A DNA stretch of 64,000 bases from Antedon mediterranea (taxonomy: Eukaryota > Echinodermata > Crinoidea > Comatulida > Antedonidae): assembly GCF_964355755.1 (NCBI RefSeq), contig NC_092676.1, forward strand, positions 29,399,871-29,463,870, written 5' to 3'. The notes beneath the pieces are model-generated. The model searched no databases and was not told where the DNA came from. It saw only the letters and a list, made by a program, of their open reading frames with translations. How positions within the stretch are numbered: position 1 is the first letter of the stretch; each line of letters starts with the position of its first letter. The translations under genes were made by a program, and so were the position numbers. Of this stretch, positions 23,401-38,400 are shown piece after piece.

Positions 23401-26400
23401 ATCATCATTGTTAGATTTTATTGATTACATCTTTTTGTCAAAAATTGTTTGGAAATGATTACTGCGTTTTTCAGGAGCAAAATTGGAGATTGCATTAACA
23501 GGGACAGCTCTTCCAGTCCTGTTGACCCTTAACCCCATGACCCACTTTGACATGGGTAACTGTCCTGTCGGGGAACATGTTGATGCTCTGTGTGAACTAC
23601 GTAATGAATCAACCATACTACCAATCGAGTTCATCTTTAACAAAATCGCTCAATACACAATCTATCCAGAGTTTGGCAAGCTTAGGCCTGGGGCTGTACA
23701 AGATGTTATCATATCGTTTAAGCCAAATCAGTTTGGTACATTCAGGTAAGTGCTTTATAGAAATAATAATAATATACTTTATTTTCACACGAAACACTTG
23801 AATTACCCAAGGGTGTTTTTCATCAAGGCCGTGCAAGGCCATACATTAATACTGAACATCAACAAAAACGAATAAAAGAGGAAAATAAACATAAAACCCG
23901 ATATTTTTAAACTATGTTTCGGGGATAACAATGAAAAAAAGATTTATGTAGTTTAACTTAATTTTAATATATTTACATTTAGGATTATCCCAAAGGTTAT
24001 TTCAAAGCTTACTGCCATAAAATGATAGACTATTTTTCTTATATTCAGTTTTTGCTTTAGGAATTTTAAAATTTCTACTATTTGCTATATAAGTTATAGT
24101 TAAAGGTGCTTATCTTTAGTTTAAACCAATTCAGTTTAGCCAATCAGTTTTAAGTGCCAATTGCCATGTGTCTTGTTCATGTCATAATAGGAGTATGCAG
24201 TTAATGGATGTATTGGGAGCAGTTGCTGATAATGCTCCTCAATCACACCCTACTGACATCCACAGGGAACCAATCCACACCCTGCATGTCTCACTTCATG
24301 GTACTAGTAATGCTGTCACAACTGAAAAGAAACCAAAGTTTAATCCAGGTATATATATTGTGTCCTATAAAAAAAACTACATGTACTTCAATTGAGTTCT
24401 TCTTGCAAACTATAAAAAAAGATTTAAAATATGGTATTCATATACATAACTGTAGACTGTATATGAGTAAGAGATAACTAGATTGTCTTGTGCTTGATAC
24501 CATTGGTTAGATATATATAATATATCAAAAATAAAAATAAAACTTGGTTACTATATGTACTTTGTCTTTAATAGGAATAACACCGCTAGTGGTTGGTGAA
24601 GTTGGCCAGTTTGTCTCTGTTACAACAGACGAAGCCTCTTCCTATAAACCTAGAGCTGCTATGTTGAATGCCCCAAAGACCAAGGGACTGCACACATCAA
24701 AGTCTGCGTCAGGCATCCGCGACTCCTCAGCACTTGTTGCATTTCCTAATGATAGGGCACGAAGTATCAGGCCTAGCTATCGCAGAGAAAACTATAAGTG
24801 AGTATGGAAAAAATTATTATTAAATTGAAAAGGTCACAAAAACTATGATGGAAGTAAAAGTTACCAATATCTTTGAATTAGAAATAATTTGTATGTTATT
24901 TCTTTCTTCAGAACCATCTTTACAAAATCCGACAGACATACTTACGTTGATCCTGATTATGCGTATGATGACAATGAGATACAAGACATACAAGAACACA
25001 AGAATAAATACAATCAGTATTTAGTAGAATGCAGAGAGAAAAGAAAGGAGAAAACAAGTTCAAAGTAAGTCTTATTCATGTACATATAACAAACTAGTTA
25101 AAATAGCTGTTCAGATTTCAAACGTAGTTTAAAACCGTTAGATGTATGGATATGTGTAATAGCAAATAGTAAGACACAAACGTGCAAACTCTCTTTTAGT
25201 ATAGATATAATTAATTGAAGCAGCAAATTGTATTGCTGTTGTATTAGTGTGTAATTCAAAAGTTTAGTTTAACAGACTAATAACCTTCCTAACTCTATTT
25301 TCTCTGTTTTATTTTAATAGGGAGTTCAAAACATTGAACACTGCTAAAGATATTGGAGTGAAGCCAGCATCCGGACTAAAACCATCAAAACTGAAGATTG
25401 AAGACATGAAAAATGTTGTCAGAAGTAAGAGACATCATTAATGTCATTTCCATCACCAATATATGCATTTTCAAAAATCTACAGTAGTAATCATTTAATA
25501 AAAGTGGAGTTGTGGCTTGGTGGTTATGATGCTTGGCTACTAATCCAAGGGTCTTGGGTTCAAGTCCTATCATATGGCAGAATTTTGTTTATGTAGAGCA
25601 TCTTGTGTCTGTTTGTCTTGTGAACAGGATTGCCACCTTTAAGAAGGATAGTCAATGAATTCACTTATGGTTATCCTTGGCAATTTGCCTAAATAGAAAA
25701 AAATTAATAAAAAATTAATAACTTTTGAACATTTTTTCTCTTTTAGCTCCAACCCCACCAAATAGTGGAAATCGTATGTTAAGCTCCAAGTGGTTAAATA
25801 ACAAGGAGATGTTATCAACTGGTAGGCCTAGTAGTGGGGGCTTGAACGCTGTACCTATGACACCTCAAGAGAAAGCTGACTGTAAGCTACAGCTGTCACC
25901 GCAGCAGCTCTATCAAGTCATCATTGGTAAGTTAATACCGTTCTTAAGCTCTGTCTACACTATCAAACTTGATGTGACAAAAAAATGTGATGTGCCCGTA
26001 CTGTATATGATGATGTCATATCACTAGCATATTTGGGCATATCACACTTTTTTTGTCAAACTACTGTAGTTTGATAGTGTAGACAGAGCTTTATTTGAGG
26101 GTATGATGAGTATGGTTTCCTCTTCCTCAATTAAGACCACCCAATGAAAGAACACTTAACACCCAAGCCAGTTCTGGGGGTAGACCTTCTTTCCTCCATA
26201 GCAATACCCGTTAAGAAGATATACTCAGTTCATGTAGTTGATTCATTAATTTTGTTTATACCATTTTAGGACCACCAGTGATTGACTTTCGTCGTGTTTG
26301 TCTCAAATCAACAAGTGCAAGAAGTTTAAACATTGTCAACAATCTTGACCAATACATTCACATCCTAGTTGAGGTAAAAGAGATTATATACTGTATTTTT

Positions 26401-29400
26401 AGAATTAATTTACATTTATTATAAATTCTTAGTGTAAGGCTATCTTCACTATCAACATGTATATGAAAAAAAAATTTTATGTGCCCATATATCTGAAGAT
26501 GTCATATTGCTACCATAATTATTTGGGTATATCACTATCGTATTTGGACAAATCACACTTTTTTTAGTCAAACTAGTTTGATAGTGTAGACAGAGCTTAA
26601 GGGAGTGTGCTGAATAGAACAGTCAATGATATGATATATTCTTTCTTCAGATTGATTGCCGTGAGCTGCGACAGACAAGTCCTCTATCTCAAGTTGTTCC
26701 ACCAAACTGTAAAGCAGAACTTCCACTAATCTTTGAGTCAAACACTAAAGGTGTATTCCAAAGGCAAGTCTTTCTTCATTTTTCAGGCAGTAATGTGTCC
26801 CTGTTACTCTCATCATTGCTTCAGTATTTGGTTTCTTACAGGAGAAAGTCTGCAGCACCTTGGTTCTCTTTATACATTTATTTCTTTTTTACTGCTTAGT
26901 TTTACTAATGTTAAAAGTCTCTTTTATTTTGTGTAGAAATGTGAAATATTCAGTGAATAAACATCATAAGGATCACATTGTGGTGAAGGCAGATGTTGTA
27001 GCAGTATCTCTTACCCTGCCTACAGACCTGCTAGAAATCAAACCAACTCCAGGAATGCCTGCTGAAGCTGGTATGTTGTATATTATTACTATCTTATTTT
27101 ATGTTATTATTACCTTAACTAAAGCTCTGTCTACATGATCAAACTAGTTTGACAAAAAAGTGTGATGTGCCCAAATATGGTAGTGATATGCTCAAATATG
27201 GTAGTGATATGACATCATTGTGTCCATAATATGGGCACATCACTATAATGTTTGATAGTGTAGTTAGAAATTTAGCTTTAGTTAAGCTCTGTCTACACTA
27301 TCAAACTTTGTGACAAACAAATGTGATGTGCCCAACACTACCATATTTGGGCACATCACACTTTTGTTAATAGTGTAAACGGAGCTTAAAGAGGAAACAA
27401 GTACTACAGTATGTTAAATTAAAGTATATTCATAAATTGTATTTCAAGACATCCTACATCTTCACTATCATCACTATTCATAAATTGTATTTCAAGACAT
27501 CCTACATCTTCACTATCATCACTATTCATAAATTGTATTTCAAGACATCCTACATCTTCACTATCATCACTATTCATAAATTGTATTTCAAGACATCCTA
27601 CATCTTCACTATCATCACTATTCATAAATTGTATTTCAAGACATCCTACATCTTCACTATCATAACTATTCATAAATTGTATTTCAAGACATCCTACATC
27701 TTCACTATCATCACTATTCATAAATTGTATTTCAAGACATCCTACATCTTCACTATCATCACTATTCATAAATTGTATTTCAAGACATCCTACATCTTCA
27801 CTATCATGACTATTCATAAATTGTATTTCAAGACATCCTACATCTTCACTATCATCACTATTCATAAATTGTATTTCAAGACATCCTACATCTTCACTAT
27901 CATCACTATTCATAAATTGTATTTCAAGACATCCTACATCTTCACTATCATAACTATTTTCCTTAAAGGGTTAAGAAGTGTGATAAACCTGAAAAATGAA
28001 AGAAATTTCCCAGCAGAGTTTACCTGGCAACCCGTGCTTGGAGAAAGAGGAACTGCATTCTCAATTCGTCCTGCTACTGGTGAGTGGCTCCTACAGATTA
28101 CCAATTTGGTGCCTCCTACATGTTACAGATAATGAGTTTCAGTTTCAGTTTATTTTCCATTTCAATTTATGAAAATAAGATAAACAACTTATATGGATGG
28201 ATAACCGTAAGAGCGAAGCTCGATAGCCGGTCACCTGTTAGTGCAGTGACATTACGGACAACATAAAGACAGGACAAAGGTGCAATACATAACAAGACAT
28301 GTGCACACTTGTGTTGCAACCCCTTGGATAAAATAATATATTTATATAAAGGAGAAAACTGAAAATTAGATATTATATTTCTTTTTGATCATAAAATGAT
28401 AATTTTTAACTTACTTCTTAAGAAGGTTAAGTGAGTGAGTGATTGTTATTGTTCTAAATAAAGCCTTTTTGAGAGAGGGGACACTTGAGGACCAAACTAA
28501 GTTTCCCCATAATAGTGGTGTCTACTGAGTAGAGGTATCCCTATTGTAGCCATTGATTCATGTCAAGCCTTGCGTTTAATTAATCTAAATGTATTTATTT
28601 CAAGGAATGGTTGATGCTTTTAAGGACCTTGATTGTGAAGTGGTGTTCCACCCATCTTACCATGCACCTGAAGAAGGAGAGTTCATTCTACAGGTTCATG
28701 GTGGTGAGGAATCAAAGCTGAAATGCATCGCTGATGTAAGTTTTGCCTTTTTTTAAGTTTAAGTTTAAGTTTCATATTAATACAAACAAACACAAATTTT
28801 TAAGAAAAGATTTGAAAAAATAACCGAAACGAATCAAAACGAAACTGACAAAACAATCAATAACTCAGTAAAATATTCATCATTTTTAGATTGGTCCTTT
28901 TACATATTTAAGGAAAAAAAAGAAGTATACATTGTATTTTAGTTTATAATGAATGCATTATACCTTGAAATAATTTGGTGATAAATTTCTTTTTCCAGCT
29001 TGGTCCCACACAAGTGATGTTTATGGAAAGACGTATTTTATTTGGACAAGTTCCACTCCATCTTACAACAACACAGACAGCTGTATTGCATAATAACAGC
29101 CAAAATCATGCTTACTTCCAGGTAAATCTAGCCTTAAAAGAGCACTATATAATTCTTTATTATTATACACAGATAATACTTAGGTAGCCCTAAGCTCTGT
29201 CTACACTATTAAACCAGTTTGACAAAAACAGTGTGATGTGCTCAAATATGGTAGTGATATGCCCAAATATGCTATAATAATAGTGATATGACATAATCAT
29301 GTATATATATACACATTTTTTTAACCAAACACCAGGCCACAGTGCTGCTATGACTGAATTGCTATATCATAAACATATTTTTTGTTTTTTAAGATTATAG

Positions 29401-32400
29401 ACCCAAATCCAGTTCCTGGCCTGATGGTGTCCCCCGTTCAAGGTGTGGTACCGGTCGGTGGTAACACGGAGCTTAAGATATATCTCACACCAGGTGCTAT
29501 TATGAAGTTTGATACCAGACTAGAGGTCTCAATTCGAGGATGGAAGACAATTGAACTAAGAATGGGAGGAACAGTCTGTCCCCCTTCTGTTAATATTGAT
29601 GTGGTATGAGCTTTTAATATATTTGATTGTCACTGTCGGTTTTGGTCCATTGCATAGTAAGCAGTTATTTATGTATTTTGAACAACTATCTGATCCAATG
29701 AACCAGGCAGCTAATTGCCATACTGTAGGAACAATGGAAATTCTCGCTTCCCACTTACAGTATTTAATTTGTATTTTCTATTTTATTTGAATAACTTCTC
29801 TTTTTATTTCAGCCTTCATTCCACTTTGGTGGTGTTTATTGTGGTTCTAAGCATGTGCTTCCATTTAAGCTTATCAATAAGGTGCGGACACCAGCCAAAG
29901 CGATCTTTGACCTTTCACGCTATCGAGACTTTTCCCTCAAGTTTGACACTGACGTGATGGCAGGTATACATTGTTTTCTTATTTGTAGCAACATTCAAAT
30001 TTGGTTAATATAAAATCTCATTTTTAGTCTTTTATTTGAAAAATTTACCTAAAAATATCTTACCACAAGACCAAATAAGAAATGAAAAAAACATTAAAGT
30101 ATAAATTATTAATGTTTATTTTTGTGATAATAAGATTGTTTACTAAGTATTTACTTCTTTTTTATTTTTTATTCAGAAACTGAGGACATCTTAAGTCCAG
30201 GCATCTATAAAGTTTCTCTTAGAAGAGAAGAAACAATCAAGTGCCAGTTAATATTCCGTCCAACAGAAGTAGCGTCTTACGACTTCAACATCATTGTCAC
30301 CATAAACCAGACAGATCCACCATCACCGAACCCGACTCCTTTCCCACCAACGCCTGCACCATCATCAAAGAGCATTCAACACATCATCACTCCGAGACCG
30401 ATGGTTGTGACCATTGCAACTCCCAAAAGGAAAATCATTGCCACAGCTCTGCGACAACCACTCCAGTTATCAAACTATCACATTGACTTCTCTTTGCCTT
30501 CTGGATTCAGAGACAATGGAAGTCTTCTTGGTGAAACAAGAGGAACGCTTCTTGTGAATAACAGCGATAAAGACATCACTTGGAGTCTGGATCTGGATAA
30601 ATGTGGGAAGGCCACTGAAGATGGTGTCTTCCGGTTCCTGATGCCTTCTGGTGCGCCATTCTTTACTCACAGGAAAGGTGGTGCGGGTGTTGAAGATACT
30701 CTTTCTTCTGGAGAGACATACCCGCTTGGAATCATGTTCTGTCCAGGTAAATTTGACTTCGTTTTACAAATTGTACACAATTAATAGTAGGGTAGGCCTA
30801 CCTGTATCCACAGAATTTAATTAAGGGGCTTACCATGAATTTTAACCTTAACACAACAAATTTGTTCTTTCTTATACTGAGCTGCACCCATCCACCAAGT
30901 TTGAAGACCATGCAACCCCTAGTCTCTGAATAAAGCCGGACAGACAGAGAGAGATTTGGTAAATTATAGTAAAATTATTTTTTTGGTTGAATTCTTATTC
31001 TTTCTAAATGTTTAACTCTTTAGAGGAACCAGGTGAATACAAAGCTGACATTCCTATTATCCTGAATGGTAACAAGACACACACTTACCAACACCTCAAT
31101 ATCCATGGCACGCTGAAGTCACCCAGATTGACCTTTGACCCTATTGCTCTTGTTCTTACACCAGTTCCTTTGTCAACTGAAGTGTCTGCAGATTTCACTA
31201 TACAAGCTGCAGGCTTTACAAAGTGAGTTTTGTTTTTTTGATAATTGTTTTGAATTTTGGTCTTTGGTTCAAACCATGTAAAGCTCTGTCTACACTATCA
31301 AACTAGTTTGACAAAAAAAGTATTATGTGCCCAAATATGGTAGTGATATTCCCAATTATGGTACTAGTGATCATCATGTCCATATATGGGCACATAACAT
31401 TTTTTGTCACATAAAGTTTGATAGTGTAGACAGAGCTTAAGTCCTAAATGTTCCCCTTTCTATTGTTCATACATGGCTGACTTAGATATAATTAGGCCTA
31501 TAGCAAATATAATATGTTGGATTTGATTATGTTTATATTTTTTCTACCATCTATAGAAAATGTGTAATTGATGTGGAACTCCCTGACATCGAGCTTGAAG
31601 ATGGTAGTACTTCTTCCATTTTATCGGTCACTTTTCCAGATGGTCAGACCATTCAGCCATGCTCTGGTGATGATGGACAAGAGGAACCGTTTGTTCTAAA
31701 GTGTAGGGTCACGTTCAGTTCCCCAAAACCTGTCTCATTCTCTCAGCCAATCAAGTTTATTGATGAGATTGGTAATAGGTAACTGGTTTTATAAATTGTT
31801 TAATTAATTAATTAAAGTTATAATACAATCTTTTATAATAGTTTGCTATGCTACACTATCAAACTTGTTTGACAAAAAAAGCGTGGTGTGCCCAAATATG
31901 GTAGTGATGTGCCCAAATATGGTAGTGATGTGCCCAAATATGGTAGTGATGTACCCAAATATGGTAGTGATGTGCCCAAATATGGTAGTGATGTGCCCAA
32001 ATAAATGGTAGTGATGTGCCCAAATATGGTAGTGATATGACATCATCATGTCCATATATGAGCACATCACATTTTTTGTCACATAAAGTTTGATAGTGTG
32101 GACAAGGCTTTAGGATAGGATAGAGTACTATTTTATACAACTGTTTGTATACATGGGATGTAACAAACTTGTACCTTTAATTCAAATTTTTGTATTTCAC
32201 TGTTTAATGTGACCACCTTTGCTCATCATATGAAACTTTCTTCCGATTTGATTTCATATTAATAATATATTATAATTTTATATTTGATATAAATTATTTT
32301 AAAGTTTTTCAATTATGGTTACCGCCACTGCTGACAATTGTTTGCTTACTGCCTACCACTTCATCGCTAAGCATCGAACTGACTACCAGATAGTAACAGA

Positions 32401-35400
32401 GCAGGGGCGGTCGCTGAAAGGCAGACGTTCATCGTCAAAGGAGAGCGTGAATGTTGGAGAAGCTGTGATCCTACCTGTAGAAACACCTTCCAGGCCTTCA
32501 ACACGTAACAGTTCAAGTACAAGCTCTAGATTTGGTGCTACATCGTCAACTTATGATGAATCAACTGCTAGTGTTACAGGTAATATAGGTTAACAAGTTC
32601 CCCTTTTACCTTGTTTATTTGTTATTCATTATTTACATAGTTAAAGAAAAGGATTCTACACATTTTACAGACTATTGTTTCTTTGTGTTTGATCAAATAA
32701 ATAATTTTCTTTCAAAAAGACATTTATTTTCCTTCATAGCAATACAAAATAAAATACAGAAATGATAAGGTTTAAATAAAAACTTGATTCTAGTGAGTTG
32801 AGATTCTTCACAAATTCAAGAAAATTTACACAAAATTGTTAAAAATTTAAAAATAGATCTGTAATTAGCATGAAAGAATACATATATTTAGGAGGACTTA
32901 GCAATAAACTTTCAAAAGGCAGACACCGATATCAAATTATTTTTGCCTATATTTTGACATGACATTACTTGCCACATTATTATATACCGCAGAATCAACT
33001 TATCGTAGTACTCCACGGGATGGCGCTGTAAACCACGCAACAAATGGTAGCTCCAGTTATGAACATGAGAGCAGGCTAGGCCTAGTGTCACGCTCTCTAG
33101 GCTCAGCAGCTTTCCCTGATGAAGACTCAGAAGAAGGGGTGTTTCATCATGAGGTGCTCATGGCTATCCAGAGGTGGATTACTCTGCATGGATGGACTGG
33201 AGGACCTTGTCCAGCCTCTGTCCCAGATACTTTGAGAAGGTACTTATACAATTACTGCTATAGTCAACTCTCCTAATACCGGACTCTTTGAAAACTGGAA
33301 ACTCTAATGAAACCAGACTTCTTGAAGACCAAAATGTTCCAAATTCCTTTTTACCATTAAAAGCACATTCCGAATACCAGACTTTCCTGAAAACCATACA
33401 TATTTGGCCAGCCCAAGGGTGTCGGGTATTGGAATACTACTAATTAACAGTAGTTGTCTCTACTACATCAGTTCTAGTACATGAGTGAAGCATATTTTAT
33501 TTAACAATCAATGTGTGTTACATGCTTTCATTTTTCTTTTATAGTGGCATGTCTAAGAACCCAGTCAACGATACTGTTCGTGATAAATCAGTCCAAGGAA
33601 ATCCAGCCACCAACAACCAGAAGAAAAAGTTTGCCAAAACCATCTTTGACATGATCGCTCATTTGAGTGGTAGATCTATTCCAGGTATCCCGATTGACCA
33701 TGCACTTCCAAGTGACCCAACTGAGAGGGCACTGCAACTACATTGGATGTACTCAACATTGCTGACATTCTTAAGGTGGGTATGCTTCAAATGAATTACA
33801 ATTTTATTTTAATTGCCATTAACTAACATTGGTTGCATGTAATGAACCTGACCAATGGTCTTTGATACATGCATGGTACCAAAGACTATGATACAGAAAC
33901 TGTCGTGGTGTGGTCATAGCCTATGTAACCTTTCCAATTTCAAAATGTTGTATTCTCAGAAATGCATAGAAAGATGCAAACATTTAAACTTATTTTACTT
34001 TGGATTTATACAGGGGATTTCTACTTATAATCTGTGCTTCAGAGATTCCTCCTTTCCATTCATTTGTTTTGTAATGATTATTTATGTATGTTTATGATTT
34101 TTGTGAATGGAAATAAAGAAACAAACATACATATTCAACGATTTATATATGACAGGAGTCAAGGTGCATCTGTAGCTAGCATCAAACCCGAGTACTTATT
34201 TGAGCCAGACGATTATCAGAGATACATGATGATACAACAGAAGCTGCAAGAGAAGGTTGAAGGCAAGTCCCAGGTGTCACCTCTCCAGGCACTCAGAGTA
34301 GACACTACCCTGGATGAGGGCCTCTTTGAATCTGTATCTAAGAGAGCCTGGACAGATCTACTGCTTCAGTCAATCAAGGTAAATATTATTTTTATTGTAT
34401 TATTAGAATAGTTTTTATATTTTTCTAGTTTTGGCTCTGTCTACACTATCAAACTTTATGTGAAAAAAACTTATGTGATCTACCATATTTAGGTATATCA
34501 CTGCCATATTTGGCCACATCACATTTTATTTGTCAAAATTGTTTGATAGTGTAGACAGAGCTTTAAAATATAACTAATCTAGGAAAGTAGGATAAAATAA
34601 TAAATGTTCCTTCATACCTTTCGTTTAATAATGTTTTTTTATCATTTTCATTTTTACTCAAACTGCACGTAACGTATATCATTTGTTTTCACATCATCTT
34701 TTCTATAAATATCTTTATTCCATTTTATTATTAAAGCACACTTGTTTGCAACTAATGGTGATTACAATGTATTGGTGAAATATTGTGTTCATTTCTTATT
34801 TACTATACTCAAGTGATTAGGTACCTGGTAATGAATAAGTTTGCAAATAGCATTGTGAACAGAGTAGTTTAGCTAATCAAATAGGTTTCCTCTAGTTATA
34901 GGCTTTTATCTCTACAGTATACTAGTTTGGTGTTTTTGTTTGGAACTTTTAAAATTCTTAGTCTTCATACTTTATCAAGGCATTTCCTCATTTTATTCAA
35001 TATTCTTCTCTCTATACGTCTATTTATGCATATTTTTCTCTAGATTAGCATTACTTCTCTTTTACTCTTTATCAAATGCACTTTTTTATACCGTACATTA
35101 TTGCAACTCTTGACTATAATTACGTTTTCTTTATTCTTTATAATCTACAGGCTGATACATCTTGCTTTGTTTTCATATTATATTTATTCCATCTTTTTAA
35201 TGTATTTACATTTAATTGTTTCAATGACTGTGATGATTGCAATTATCTTTAACTCATTCCATCTAGTTGTGATTATAATATTCTTTTTAATGTATTTACA
35301 TCTATACATTTAATTGTTTCAATGACTGTGATAATTGCAATTATCTTTAACTCATTCCATCTAGTTGTGATTATAATATTCTTTTTAATGTATTTACATC

Positions 35401-38400
35401 TATACATTTAATTGTTTCAATGACTGTGATGATTGCAATTATCTTTAACTCATTCCATCTAGTTGTGATTATAATATTCTTTTTAATGTATTTACATCTA
35501 TACAGTTAATTGTTTCAATGACTGTAATGATTGCAATTATCTTTAACTCATTCCATCTAGTTGTGATTATAATATTCTTTTTAATGTATTTACATCTATA
35601 CAGTTAATTGTTTCAATGACTGTGATGATTGCAATTATCTTTAACTCATTCCATCTAGTTGTGATTATAATATCCTTTAAATTTAATGTTTTGTATTGTA
35701 CAAAATTGTATTGTGAAAAAAACTATATTCTTTTGTATTTAAAGTTGTATTAGTATATAAGTCTAGTATTGTCTTATTTTCTAACAACTTGTACAAGATA
35801 AAGTATATAGTGAGAATGTTACACATCCAACATTTAAATTTTTAGAAATTAATTTGCCTACATTACAAAATTTTTTCCTTTTAGGTTCTTGTTTTGTCCA
35901 GAGTTACACCCAGGAGCGTAAAGACGCATGCTACCCCAGGAGGTCAAACACTGCCCTCTATCAATGCAGATCCGCAATCAAGTAATATTTATGGAGTTGG
36001 GGAAAGAATTCTACTTGCCTGGCTGAATCATTACTATGAACAGCAACGGCATTCTATATGGGTCGAATGCAATAAAGGTAAATAAAATACTGTTGAAATA
36101 ATAGATTTGGTTAACCAAGACAAACAGGACACTGAGCTTGCCTTGCCAAGATAGGAACTCGTTAAAAGTCCTTTGATCAAATGTGTGGCTGCGACAAATA
36201 CCAACTAGGTAGGTACTATACTGTACTATGTACATATTCTCCGCAGCACGCAGTGCCTGTTAAGAGGCATGGAACTGATCGTGTCGCAGCCACAGATAAA
36301 CACTTTGATCTTCAGAGCACAGTATCCTGTTGTTAGTTTGCCTTGGGTTAACCCTTTAAGTGACCAATTGAAATTATTATTATTTAAAATATTCAATTTC
36401 TTTAATGCCATAAAGGTTTTTAAATTAAGCTTGTTTTAACACAGCATATTAGTACAAAAAATAAACTGGGAAAACCTAGAGATTTCTTTATGAAAAGTAG
36501 AAAACTTTCCAGATATCTGAATCTACTGACCTACTGTAATAGAGTGGCTGTGCTTTATCTTTGTTTTTTTTGTATGTACTATATGTTACTCTTCTCTTCA
36601 ATAGAAGCACAGTACCTTGTTTTTCATCGCCCAACAGGTAACATTAAGCACAATAAGTTGAACATTAAAGCACTATCAATTGAACATTATGCATGATCAG
36701 TTGAACATTATGCACGATCAATTAAACATTATACATGATCAGTTAAACATTAAAGCATGATCAGTTGAACATTATGCATGCTCAGTTGAAAATTATGCAT
36801 GATGAGTTGAACATTATGCATGATGAGTTTATTTTATCCCTCATGACCATATTAACCCATGTGTATGTGTGTATTGAATGTTGTCCTAATGAAAACTAAT
36901 GTTAAAGTTTTGAATTATTAATTGGAATTGCATTCTGAGGTCAGTAAATAATCCCAAAACTTGGAGAATACTGGGTAATCTTTTCGGATACGGACATGAC
37001 CCACCATCTTGAAGAAATGGAAGAACAGCATCCATCTGACATAACTGCTTCCTTCAAAACACCTCATTCATTCCAGATAATAAATAATATTTAACAACAT
37101 GGCATCCATAAAGGTAAACAACACAGCCTGAGCTAACAGTATTTCAGTTAAATATAAATCTGTTTCAACCATGCTCTACAATAACCTGCTCTGTCTTTAT
37201 TGCATGAATGTTTTGTGATTTTATTTATGTGTTAAAATATGTCATCATAAATCAACATTAATGGTAACATTTAGACATTTTCTTTATACTGAAATGATTA
37301 AAGTGTGGACAGATAAATCATGCTTTTAATTTTCAAACGTAATTCATCTAATTAAATTTAACGACCTATAACTTAATTAGAAACCGATGAGCTTGACAAA
37401 TATATTTGTTATTTTTAGTATAACATAAAAATGATTGCGTATTTTGTTGATTTGAAGTGTAACAATAACAATCTTGTTTTGATGTGAAGGTATTGTTTTT
37501 TTTTTGTGAAATAAGGCTGTGTTCTAATTTGTGTGCTTAATATTGATCAATATTGATTAAGAATTTCAGAAACAAAAACAACTTTTGCATCCTAAATATA
37601 TCACCAGAGTTTACTTCTAAAAATAAATTATTAATTAAAAAACTCTAAATCCCCAGATGAGGACAGTATTGCAGAATAGAAACCTTAGGATGGTGCCATT
37701 TTTCGCACCAGCCATTCCATATTCTTTTATAAAGATTCTTACGAAAGATTTTCACTGTGTTTTTGTTTAATTTCAGGAGGCGTTCCACCGTCCAGATGGG
37801 TAGTGAACTTTGACTATGACCTTTTGGATGGCTTAGTATTGGCTGCACTACTCGCAGCTTACGTTCCATTTCTGGTATGATTCGACAACTATTTTCTTCT
37901 TTGTTTCCTAATTAAACTTAAATGTTCAATTTTTCATATGCCAGGTCTTATTGAGCTTTCATTAAACAAAAAAACACTGAAGAAACAAAATAGAAAAGTG
38001 TTTTTACAAGTTGAAATCATAAGGATTTAATATATTTAATTCCTTTTAATTGTTATTATTTTTAACGGCTCAGATTTAAATTGTATTTCATCTTTAAGGT
38101 AACGACACATCTACGTGATATGTACACACACCCTGCTACAGCTGAGCAGTGCTTACACAACGCACTTAAAGTTGTCAACGCTTTTAAGAGCATTGGTCTT
38201 GATTATGATATACAGGTATGTCTACCTTCTCACTGCAATAAACATGAACTATTTTTTACTTGAACACTTTGGTTAATGACTTAGTTGGAAAATAATGTGA
38301 AGAAGAGCTGTAAAGCCCTTGGCAGTGTTGAAGATAATTTAGTGACATGCTTAACTACCTCTGGCTTATTACTCTACTTAAAATTGTTGAACTCAACTTA

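Larger units (their letters stand above)
20415..31778 (+). other. CFAP47: CFAP47 N-terminal ASH-domain region (exons 1-23)
   Basis: Residues 1 to about 1420. The start (GVRISPPVIEFFDADAD, then YTVNLNVQNISK) is the typical opening of an ASPM-SPD-2-Hydin domain. Similar FG.V...G/LxNxS patterns recur, for example VDFGTVVCNGKV, HFDMGNCPVGEHVDALCELRN (split here over lines of the exon) and FHFGGVYCGSKHVLPFKLIN. Exons 9-12 encode a charged, low-complexity linker (KYNQYLVECREKRKEK) rather than a beta domain. Exon 21, the longest at 570 bp, contains a Pro/Thr-rich hinge (PPSPNPTPFPPTPAPSS). Confidence 0.75.

Noticed and set aside
25505-25580. Possible tRNA gene
   Set aside because: Both Pol III boxes are present, but SINE body and tail follow and several related copies exist; stems do not pair.
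27419-28132. Long open frames on both strands (164 and 231 codons) with 16-residue repeats
   Set aside because: They arise from the 48-bp minisatellite whose period is a multiple of three; the same region is CFAP47 intron 15.
35101-35313. Hydrophobic 70-codon frame resembling a membrane protein
   Set aside because: AT-rich translation of the 98-bp tandem repeat in intron 27; hydrophobicity reflects T-rich codons.
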